A stretch of DNA of 6,833 bases from Ignavibacteriales bacterium (GTDB lineage: Bacteria > Bacteroidota > Ignavibacteria > Ignavibacteriales > Ignavibacteriaceae). The first letter of the stretch is position 1. The number at the start of each line of letters is the position of its first letter. The notes under the pieces are model-generated. The model ran no database searches, was not told the DNA's origin, and saw nothing but the letters and a program-made list of their open reading frames with translations. Position numbers and translations under genes: made by a program. The DNA is taken from NCBI GenBank assembly GCA_020061995.1, contig JAGUXE010000299.1:1-6833 (forward strand). The letters are read 5' to 3'. Shown in pieces: positions 1 through 5,500 of this stretch.

Positions 1-876
1 ATAATCCCTTGCCCCCATTAATTTAAAAGAAGTTAATGCAACCTTTTCCACTTTCTCTCTTATCTCATTTGAAAGTTCAGCAGGACAAATAGGGATTGTT
101 TTATGATATGCTTCATGCATGGGGTCCCATTTTGCTTGATAACTTACAATATTAGCTAAATGTTCCGGCATTCTACTGAAATCAATTTCACTGATTGGCA
201 GAACTTCGGGGTCTTCATCCCCTACTATTGCAACATTAAGTTCACGCCCTTCGATATATTCTTCAACCAGTGCGGGTTGTTTATATTGAGTGATAACATG
301 ATCTATTCTTTCCTTAAGAGCAGAATAGCTTTTTACAACCGAGGCATTTTCTATACCGACACTTGCATCTTCATAAGCCGGCTTTACAATTAATGGGTAA
401 TGAAGTTTATGGCGATAAGTTTCTGCTAATTTCTTAAAAAGAACAAACTTGGCAGTTTTAATTCCTTGTGATGATAAGATTCGCTTCGTCAATACTTTAC
501 TTTGACAATTAGCCAATCCCATTGGGGAAGCCCCCGTATAAGGGATTCCAAGAATTTCATAAATACCCGCAATGTTCATTTCCAATTTTGCATCACTTTT
601 GAAAATTTCCACAAAATTAAAGATTACATCAGGTTTTTCCCGTTCCAGGTTATCAATCAAAAGTTTGAAATTATCCACAATATTAAGTGAATAAGCATCA
701 TATCCTTCTTCATTCAAACGGGAAACCAGATCCTCATACTCATCTATTGGGGTTGTATTATCTACTTCGAAGTAAGGGACAAAATTAAGATTGCTATCTT
801 TGAGGTTGACTTTGTATGCATATAACTCGGGATAAGCCTCATTATAGATAACAGCTACTTTTAACTTAGGATTCAT
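1..876 (-). CDS. ATP-grasp ligase, D-alanine-D-alanine ligase-like (3' end outside window)
   Basis: My reverse-strand translation is open for 292 codons from the ATG at 876-874 to the window edge, so the C-terminal end is missing. The family is the D-Ala-D-Ala ligase type of ATP-grasp enzyme, which forms amide bonds through an acyl-phosphate. Supporting motifs are IFNFVE (residues 85-90), GIPYTGASPMGLANCQSK (110-127), the ATP-binding strand PLIVKPAYEDASVGI (161-175) and VEEYIEGRELNVAIVGD (204-220). It departs from housekeeping Ddl: the usual DK after the PYTG motif is QSK, and the usual EGSS/G loop reads EDASVG. A substrate other than two D-alanines is therefore likely (inference). The metal-binding EVN-type motif expected near the C-terminus lies beyond the edge. 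No clear Shine-Dalgarno precedes the ATG. The gene is divergent from the C39 peptidase-like gene. Confidence 0.88.
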   Translation of the reverse strand, partial: MNPKLKVAVIYNEAYPELYAYKVNLKDSNLNFVPYFEVDNTTPIDEYEDLVSRLNEEGYDAYSLNIVDNFKLLIDNLEREKPDVIFNFVEIFKSDAKLEMNIAGIYEILGIPYTGASPMGLANCQSKVLTKRILSSQGIKTAKFVLFKKLAETYRHKLHYPLIVKPAYEDASVGIENASVVKSYSALKERIDHVITQYKQPALVEEYIEGRELNVAIVGDEDPEVLPISEIDFSRMPEHLANIVSYQAKWDPMHEAYHKTIPICPAELSNEIREKVEKVALTSFKLMGARDY

Positions 877-928
877 AGAAAAAATAATCGGTTATTTCAA
901 AAAAACTTTTCTAATTATTTCATTCTGA

Positions 929-962
929 TAAATAAATTTACGAGATTCGAGTGTCAATCAAA
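929..962 (-). promoter_or_regulatory. Putative promoter for the ATP-grasp gene
   Basis: Two overlapping readings exist on the minus strand. One is a perfect TTGACA (957-952) with a 17-base spacer to TATTTA (934-929), as in a sigma-70 promoter. The other is TTTG (962-959) with an 18-base spacer to TAAATTTA (940-933), one mismatch from the Bacteroidota TAnnTTTG element. Either would give a leader of about 45-55 bases. TAAATTTA is its own reverse complement, so it might also serve the rightward C39 gene, but no good upstream element was found for that direction. The region is A+T-rich, so chance matches are possible. Confidence 0.35.
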
Positions 963-979
963 AATCTACTTTAGAAAAA

Positions 980-1816
980 ATGAGTTTTTATCCACAACCT
1001 TATAAATATCAATGCGGTCCGTTTGCGTTGAAATATGCACTAGTCATGCTTGGTCAATTTCAACATGAACGTGAAATCGGGAAACGTGCCGGCAGCAATT
1101 GGTGGTACGGCACAGATGAAATCGGTTTAGCAAAAGCTGCCCGCTCTTATAAATGTTCAATGAAATATATTAAACGAGAAGAACCGAAAGAAGCCGTTGC
1201 CGCCTTGTCAAATCAACTTAAACAAGGATATCCATGTATTCTTAGCGTTGATAATTGGGAACATTGGTTCACAGTTATTAATGTTCAGCAAAATAAATTT
1301 ATTGTTGTTGATAGTGGATTAGATAAAGTAATTATAATTTATTCAGTAAAGCAACTATTAAAACGATGGATTTATACTGATGAAGAATCCGGTGATATTA
1401 GTTTTGACTGTTATGCATTAATCCCAAAATACAAACCTAAAACCAAAGCAAGTTTTACTCTTGAAAAAGCAAGAAAAGTAATGCATACGAGGAATAAAAA
1501 CCTTGCGGAAAAATGGGATACATATTTTAATGATTTAATAAACATTTGCCGTCCGCAAGCTCCCAATTCAAAAAAGATAATTTCTTTCAATGAATTTTTG
1601 CGACGCTATGAAAAATTAATTGTAAAGGAAGTAGCAAACTGGCACGGAACTCCATCCTACAATGAATTAAAAAAAGTACTTAGTAATCTTAAGTTCATTG
1701 CTGAAGTTTATGATCTTGTCATATATTCTGAAGATCAGAAAAAAGCATTAATCGACTTATCAGCACTTTTAATGATGTATTCATGCGGTAAATATGGGAT
1801 GGATCCGATTTATTAA
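980..1816 (+). CDS. C39-like cysteine peptidase homologue with unassigned C-terminal domain
   Basis: This 278-residue protein opens with a papain-like C39 fold. Q6 lies six residues before C12 in a QCGPFALKYALVMLG segment (11-25), matching the oxyanion-hole glutamine and nucleophile spacing of C39 peptidases. EHWFTVINV (94-102) supplies the histidine H95, and VVDSG (109-113) supplies the aspartate D111, so the triad appears intact. C39 domains classically cleave double-glycine leader peptides when fused to ABC exporters. Here there are no membrane segments and no ATPase, and I see no signal peptide, so a cytosolic enzyme is likely. Residues from about 155 to 278 form a predicted helical domain that I do not recognise. 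The gene overlaps the next by one base at most (TAATG), so the two are probably co-transcribed. The start is preceded only by an A-rich leader. Hydrolase or transferase activity is inferred from the residues; the substrate is unknown. Confidence 0.8.
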   Translation: MSFYPQPYKYQCGPFALKYALVMLGQFQHEREIGKRAGSNWWYGTDEIGLAKAARSYKCSMKYIKREEPKEAVAALSNQLKQGYPCILSVDNWEHWFTVINVQQNKFIVVDSGLDKVIIIYSVKQLLKRWIYTDEESGDISFDCYALIPKYKPKTKASFTLEKARKVMHTRNKNLAEKWDTYFNDLINICRPQAPNSKKIISFNEFLRRYEKLIVKEVANWHGTPSYNELKKVLSNLKFIAEVYDLVIYSEDQKKALIDLSALLMMYSCGKYGMDPIY

Positions 1817-1818
1817 TG

Positions 1819-1824
1819 AAGGGA
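1819..1824 (+). promoter_or_regulatory. Ribosome-binding site deciding the hydrolase start
   Basis: AAGGGA lies six bases before the ATG at 1831 and inside the first codons of the alternative reading from the ATG at 1816. It is not a perfect Shine-Dalgarno but is the best one nearby, and it favours the 1831 start. Confidence 0.4.
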
Positions 1825-1830
1825 ATAAAT

Positions 1831-2388
1831 ATGAAAAGATATTCAAAACTATTAAGACGTGATTCCACTGCTCTATTAATCATAGATATTCAGGAAAGAA
1901 TTCTTGGTGTAATGAGAAATCATGAGGAATTAATTAACAATGCAATCAAACTGATTGAAGGATGTAAAGTTCTAAATATTCCTATATATGTAACCGAACA
2001 ATACCCAAAAGGTTTAGGAAAAACTGCTTCACTTTTGGAGCCTTATTTGACTGAAATAACTCCAATTGAGAAATCGACATTCAGTTGTTGTGGTGCTGAA
2101 GGTTTGTTTGACAGTTTTAAGAATAGCGAAAAGAAGCAAATTGTAATTTCAGGAATTGAGTCCCATGTATGCGTCCAACAGACGGCACTGGATTTAATTG
2201 AAAACGGTTTTAGCGTTACACTCGCAGCAGATGCAGTTTCATCAAGAAAAGAAGTTGATTATAATATTGCACTTTCAAGAATGAGACAGAAAGGAATAGA
2301 TATATCAACTACTGAAGCAATTCTGTTTGAATTATTGGAGTTCAGCGGAACTGAAGAATTCAAACGGGTATCCAAACTGATTAAGTAA
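1831..2388 (+). CDS. Isochorismatase-family cysteine hydrolase, ISOC1/ISOC2-like
   Basis: The protein is 185 residues from the ATG at 1831, or 190 if the in-frame ATG at 1816 is used. Numbering below is from 1816. The catalytic triad of the isochorismatase/nicotinamidase superfamily is visible: D24 in LLIIDIQE, K86 in IEKSTFSC and C119 in GIESHVCVQQTALDL. The segments EQYPKGLGKT (61-70), ADAVSSR (138-144) and ALSRMRQKGIDISTTEAI (152-169) resemble the ISOC1/ISOC2 branch as I remember it, rather than true isochorismatase or PncA. Members of this superfamily hydrolyse amides or enol ethers; the ISOC-type substrate is not established. I prefer 1831 because an AAGGGA site precedes it and because homologues start a few residues before the RRDSTALL strand. 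The gene follows the C39-like gene directly and ends tail-to-tail with mlaD 11 bases away, with no obvious terminator hairpin. Confidence 0.88.
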   Translation: MKRYSKLLRRDSTALLIIDIQERILGVMRNHEELINNAIKLIEGCKVLNIPIYVTEQYPKGLGKTASLLEPYLTEITPIEKSTFSCCGAEGLFDSFKNSEKKQIVISGIESHVCVQQTALDLIENGFSVTLAADAVSSRKEVDYNIALSRMRQKGIDISTTEAILFELLEFSGTEEFKRVSKLIK

Positions 2389-2399
2389 TTTTGTTAAAC

Positions 2400-3452
2400 T
2401 TATTCTTTTGCCTTTTTATCGCGCTGTGCAGCTTTTTCTTCAAGTCGTTTTAAAGCATCGATTCTATCATTCAGCATATTCAGTTTGCGATCTACTTCAT
2501 CAATATAATCATTGAATTTATTTTCGGCTTCAAGTTTATCATAGTAACCGCGTTGATCGAAGTAGCTTTTAAACAACCAGTTTCTTTTTAGTGCTTCCAT
2601 ATTTTCAGAAAAGCGTGATGCTCCAACAGATGCTTCTTCTGATATCATGATTAAGTTCGCTAATATTTGAGCAGCAGAAGAATCGTAGTTACTCTTATCG
2701 GAAATCAATTTGCCGAGTAATCCTTTTCCCTCTTGTACATTATTCAAAATTCCATCAATATTAACTATAACTTGATCAACATTCGCTACTACAGATTCCA
2801 CACCACCACTCAAAGAATTTACAACACTTGCAAGGGTATCCAGATTTGAAGTTATTGTTGAAAGACTTCTTTCTGCAGTATTTATCAACCTGTTAGTGTT
2901 TTTATAAAGGTCATCGCTATTAATCATTTTACCGACAGAGCCTTCACCCTGGTTTACTTTTTCAACAATTTCTGAGAGACTCTTAGTTAATGACTTTGTG
3001 TAGGATAACATTTCTTGAGTTTCCATAATTATTGCACTGAATCCAAGCGGATCAACACCGATTATCAAACCTCCGTCTTTAACTTGAGGAGCAGATGAAG
3101 AACCGACTGATAAAACAATAACTTTATTTCCTACTAAACCCTCAGTTTCAATGTTTGCACGAGTATCTGATTTAATAAATGGAGAAATTTCATGGTTCAG
3201 ACGCATGAGGACTTCAACTCTACCAACAGAATCTTGTAAAATTCTAATTGCACTAACGGTACCAACAGTGATACCACTAAGTCTCACTTGAGATCCGCTT
3301 CTAAGTCCTTCAATCGTTGAGAAATTTGCTCTCACATTAAATGTAGGTGTAAAGAGCGATTCTTTGTCTCCAATAGTAAAAACTGCGATGATTAAAAGCA
3401 GTACTCCTATGAAAACAAAAATTCCTAATCTAATTAAGCTACCTCTTGTCAT
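2400..3452 (-). CDS. mlaD: MCE-domain lipid-transport protein MlaD
   Basis: This is the substrate-binding MCE subunit of an Mla-type phospholipid transporter, anchored in the inner membrane and projecting into the periplasm. One N-terminal membrane helix spans residues 8-27. An MCE domain follows at about 37-118, with FSTIEGLRSGSQVRLSGITVG-like residues at 44-64 and the ETEGLVGNKVI stretch at 102-112. The long helical C-terminal part carries two copies of a GxGxxGK(L/M)I..D...Y motif (170-183 and 242-256), then NWLFKSYFDQRGY (291-303) and a charged, probably coiled-coil tail (306-350). At 350 residues it is much longer than E. coli MlaD (about 180) and resembles the long MlaD forms with a helical extension that may bridge the periplasm. 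A strong AAGGAGT site precedes the ATG. It is the last visible gene of the mlaEFD operon. Confidence 0.93.
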   Translation of the reverse strand: MTRGSLIRLGIFVFIGVLLLIIAVFTIGDKESLFTPTFNVRANFSTIEGLRSGSQVRLSGITVGTVSAIRILQDSVGRVEVLMRLNHEISPFIKSDTRANIETEGLVGNKVIVLSVGSSSAPQVKDGGLIIGVDPLGFSAIIMETQEMLSYTKSLTKSLSEIVEKVNQGEGSVGKMINSDDLYKNTNRLINTAERSLSTITSNLDTLASVVNSLSGGVESVVANVDQVIVNIDGILNNVQEGKGLLGKLISDKSNYDSSAAQILANLIMISEEASVGASRFSENMEALKRNWLFKSYFDQRGYYDKLEAENKFNDYIDEVDRKLNMLNDRIDALKRLEEKAAQRDKKAKE

Positions 3453-3460
3453 AATTAAAA

Positions 3461-3467
3461 ACTCCTT
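3461..3467 (-). promoter_or_regulatory. Shine-Dalgarno for mlaD
   Basis: AAGGAGT on the minus strand lies eight bases before the mlaD ATG and shares one base with the mlaF stop codon. It is the clearest Shine-Dalgarno in the window. It shows that this organism uses such sites at least in some genes, and it suits translation of mlaD straight after mlaF. Confidence 0.6.
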
Positions 3468-4216
3468 TATTGTTCATCGATGATCTCATTCGTAAAAAAG
3501 TTTTGCAAAAATGGATCATCTGATTTTATTAAATCCCCTAACAAACCCTGATGTCGAATTTTACCATCTTTAATAATTATTGCACGATCTGCAATAATCT
3601 CAGCACAAATCAAATCGTGAGTGATGCTTATCGCACTCATTTTAAGTTCTTTTTGCAAATCACGAATTAATTTACTTATTCCTTTAGTTGTTATCGGATC
3701 AAGTCCGGTAGTTGGTTCATCATACAAAATAAGCTCAGGTTCAGTTATGATAGCACGTGCAAGACCAATTCTTTTTCTCATACCGCCTGATAATTCTGAA
3801 GGCATTTTATCAATTGCATTTAGAAGCTTTACCGACGAAAGAGCTTTCTCAACTTTTTGATTAATCTCACCTCTCGTAAAATTATAATTTCTTATGAGTG
3901 GAAATTCTAAATTTTCTCTTACTGTCATTGAATCATATAAAGCGCCGCTCTGAAAGAGGAAGCTGATTTTCTTTCTCATTTCGTTTAAATCTTTTTGATT
4001 AAGATTTGCAACATCTTTTCCGGTAATAAAAATGGTTCCTTTTTCAGGTTTCAAGAGTCCAACCATACATTTCAATAAAACACTTTTACCTGTACCGCTT
4101 TTACCGAATATGACTAAATTCTCGCCTCTCTCAACCTCAAGCGAAACATCATCTAAGACTACAAAATCTCCGAAAGATTTTGATACATTTTTTACTTCGA
4201 CTATTAATTCGGCCAT
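3467..4216 (-). CDS. mlaF: ABC transporter ATP-binding protein MlaF
   Basis: This is the ATPase subunit that drives the MlaE permease at the cytoplasmic face. All nucleotide-binding motifs are intact in its 249 residues: Walker A GKSGTGKS (38-45), Q-loop Q89 in FLFQSGALYDSMTV, signature LSGGM (142-146), Walker B LILYDEP (162-168), D-loop GLDP (171-174) and switch histidine H200 in ITHD. The FQSGALYDSMTVRENL stretch is typical of MlaF and its relatives and separates it from generic importer ATPases. The ATG lies inside the end of mlaE (13-base overlap) and has no evident Shine-Dalgarno, so translational coupling is likely. mlaD follows after 14 bases. No STAS-domain partner (mlaB) is found next to it. 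Confidence 0.95.
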   Translation of the reverse strand: MAELIVEVKNVSKSFGDFVVLDDVSLEVERGENLVIFGKSGTGKSVLLKCMVGLLKPEKGTIFITGKDVANLNQKDLNEMRKKISFLFQSGALYDSMTVRENLEFPLIRNYNFTRGEINQKVEKALSSVKLLNAIDKMPSELSGGMRKRIGLARAIITEPELILYDEPTTGLDPITTKGISKLIRDLQKELKMSAISITHDLICAEIIADRAIIIKDGKIRHQGLLGDLIKSDDPFLQNFFTNEIIDEQ

Positions 4217-4995
4217 AGTATCAATGATATTTTTACAAGAATCATATCTGCGACTAATATTAATAAAGATGCTAACACAACAGAAGTGGTAGAAGCTTTC
4301 CCGACACCTTCCGTTCCTTTATCTGCATTGTATCCTTTATATGCACCCACAATACCAACAATAAATCCAAAAAAGATTGTTTTTCCTACACCTGGGATTG
4401 CATCACTAAATGTAATTGATTGGATTACTGCTCCCGTGTACAATTCAAATGATGAATTTTGAACTAGCATTACTGCTATGTAACCTCCGAATATTGCAAT
4501 GAAAATAACATAGACAGCAAGCACTGGAAGAATTATTGAACATGCAACAACTCTTGTAACAACCAAAAAACGAAATGGATCAATTGCTGAAACTTCCATT
4601 GCATCAATCTGTTCTGTTACTCTCATAGAGCCGAGTTCTGCTCCAATTCCCGAACTAACTCTTCCGGCAAAAATAAGTGCTGTTAATACGGGACCTAACT
4701 CTCGCACAACAGAAAGTGCTACCATGCTCGGAAGAAATGACTCAGCACCAAATCTAGATAATACAGGCTGACTCTGGAGAGCAAGAACAAATCCAATTAT
4801 CAATCCTGTAACGCTAACAATCGGAAGCGTTTTTACACCAAGCTCGTCCATATGTTTTTTGATCTCCATAAAATCATATGGGGGAAGAAAAACATTCTTG
4901 AAGAATCGGATGATGAAAAAAGAAAACAGACCTATATCCGTTAAAAATGATAGGATGCTATTTTCGATTGATGATGTTGTAACTTTTTTGCCCAA
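4204..4995 (-). CDS. mlaE: ABC transporter permease MlaE
   Basis: This 263-residue integral membrane permease forms the core of the Mla phospholipid transporter. An amphipathic N-terminal stretch (about 15-45) is followed by hydrophobic segments near 55-75, 86-110, 144-178, 207-219 and 236-261. The family hallmark ELGPVLTALIFAGRVSSGIG (99-118) and the following AELGSMRVTEQIDAMEV (119-135) are well conserved. The start is TTG: the frame upstream has no ATG before in-frame stops at 5035-5040, and AAGGA (5005-5001) lies five bases before the TTG. The next internal ATG (residue 43) would remove a conserved N-terminal helix. It is the first gene of mlaEFD and is divergent from the Rof-like gene. 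Confidence 0.94.
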   Translation of the reverse strand: MGKKVTTSSIENSILSFLTDIGLFSFFIIRFFKNVFLPPYDFMEIKKHMDELGVKTLPIVSVTGLIIGFVLALQSQPVLSRFGAESFLPSMVALSVVRELGPVLTALIFAGRVSSGIGAELGSMRVTEQIDAMEVSAIDPFRFLVVTRVVACSIILPVLAVYVIFIAIFGGYIAVMLVQNSSFELYTGAVIQSITFSDAIPGVGKTIFFGFIVGIVGAYKGYNADKGTEGVGKASTTSVVLASLLILVADMILVKISLILWPN

Positions 4996-5000
4996 AAGTT

Positions 5001-5005
5001 TCCTT
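5001..5005 (-). promoter_or_regulatory. Ribosome-binding site supporting the TTG start of mlaE
   Basis: AAGGA on the minus strand is spaced five bases from the TTG at 4995-4993. There is no ATG between that codon and the upstream in-frame stop codons, so this site decides the start. Confidence 0.5.
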
Positions 5006-5091
5006 TTCGGTAACGACTGATTTGAAAATCTCTTTTACTAGTGGAAAAATAACAATTTTAGTTATTCAATAAAAATAATGTGATCATAAAT

Positions 5092-5097
5092 ATTATA
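5092..5097 (-). promoter_or_regulatory. Possible -10 element for the mlaEFD operon
   Basis: A perfect TATAAT hexamer reads leftward about 97 bases before the mlaE start. No convincing -35 hexamer lies 16-18 bases upstream, and the whole intergenic stretch is very A+T-rich, so this may be a chance match. No better promoter for mlaE was seen in 4996-5204. Confidence 0.2.
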
Positions 5098-5142
5098 TAA
5101 CGACTTTATTATTGATGAGTGGTTTAAATTATAATTCCCTTT

Positions 5143-5173
5143 TTTGATTGCATTAATGTTCTTTCTATTTTTG
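5143..5173 (+). promoter_or_regulatory. Bacteroidota-type promoter for the Rof-like gene
   Basis: TTTG at 5143-5146, a 19-base spacer and TATTTTTG at 5166-5173 match the -33 TTTG and -7 TAnnTTTG elements of Bacteroidota primary-sigma promoters. Transcription would begin near 5178, giving a leader of about 27 bases before the ATG at 5205. The match is exact at all defined positions, but poly-T tracts raise the chance of a coincidence. Confidence 0.4.
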
Positions 5174-5198
5174 ATAATATTTATCACAATTTTAATTG
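5173..5198 (+). repeat. Two adjacent short palindromes upstream of the Rof-like gene
   Basis: GATAA-TAT-TTATC (5173-5185) and CAATT-TT-AATTG (5187-5198) are perfect 5-base inverted repeats lying one base apart. They cover the predicted transcription start and leader of the Rof-like gene. They could be an operator or weak leader hairpins. Both are A+T-rich and short, so function is uncertain. Confidence 0.35.
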
Positions 5199-5204
5199 AA
5201 ATAA

Positions 5205-5459
5205 ATGGATGAATCAAAATACATTCCTGTTGCTTGTGGACTTTATGATTCGATAGAACATGCTATCGTCCGAAAATCTACGATACTGATACAATTTCAA
5301 ACAATCGATGGAATTGTATCTGAAATGAACGACCAACCAATTGATCTAATCTCCAAAAATCAAGCTGAATTTGTCATTCTAAAGTCAGGTATTGAAATCA
5401 GACTTGATAAAATTTCAACAATAGATGGGAAAACTTTTAATTCTTGTAGTACTAAATGA
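5205..5459 (+). CDS. Rof/YaeO-like predicted Rho-binding antiterminator
   Basis: This 84-residue protein follows the Rof (YaeO) pattern closely. It has YIPVACGLYDSIEHA (6-20) where E. coli Rof has a Y-P-I-x-C-x-x-Y-D-x-x-E-x-A arrangement, then a hydrophobic strand (TILIQF), TIDG (33-36), a D47 position, and the closing IRLDKISTIDG (65-75). E. coli Rof is a small Sm-like-fold protein that binds the Rho hexamer and blocks transcription termination. An acidic N-terminal half, as here (D15, E18), is used for Rho contact in that protein. The start is the first ATG after an in-frame TAA at 5202-5204. The TRAP binding-protein gene follows after 41 bases on the same strand, so they may share a transcript. 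Homology is judged from remembered family sequence; anti-Rho activity in this host is inferred. Confidence 0.72.
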   Translation: MDESKYIPVACGLYDSIEHAIVRKSTILIQFQTIDGIVSEMNDQPIDLISKNQAEFVILKSGIEIRLDKISTIDGKTFNSCSTK

Positions 5460-5500
5460 TTTTTTAATAAACGGATTTCATAACAATAATTATCAATACC

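Noticed and set aside
160..690. Two rightward open frames of 77 and 62 codons
   Set aside because: They lie antisense to the ATP-grasp gene, whose translation shows clear family motifs, and their own translations show no recognisable domain.
1..876. Housekeeping ddl gene
   Set aside because: The scaffold is Ddl-like but the DK and EGSS motifs are changed and the neighbours are not cell-wall genes, so I did not assign the symbol.
980..1816. Bacteriocin leader peptidase of an exporter system
   Set aside because: No ABC exporter, membrane segments or double-glycine precursor peptide were found within the window.
1831..2388. Nicotinamidase (pncA) or true isochorismatase (entB)
   Set aside because: The catalytic triad is shared, but EQYPKGLG, ADAVSSR and the ALSRMRQ segment fit the ISOC1/2 branch, and there are no NAD-salvage or siderophore genes nearby.
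2380..2410. Possible bidirectional terminator between the hydrolase and mlaD genes
   Set aside because: Only AAGT/ACTT can pair, with no G+C-rich stem or proper T-tract; it is too weak to call.
3621..4292. Rightward open frames of 79 and 86 codons opposite mlaF and the end of mlaE
   Set aside because: They are shadows of strongly conserved ABC transporter genes; no independent start signal or family match is visible.
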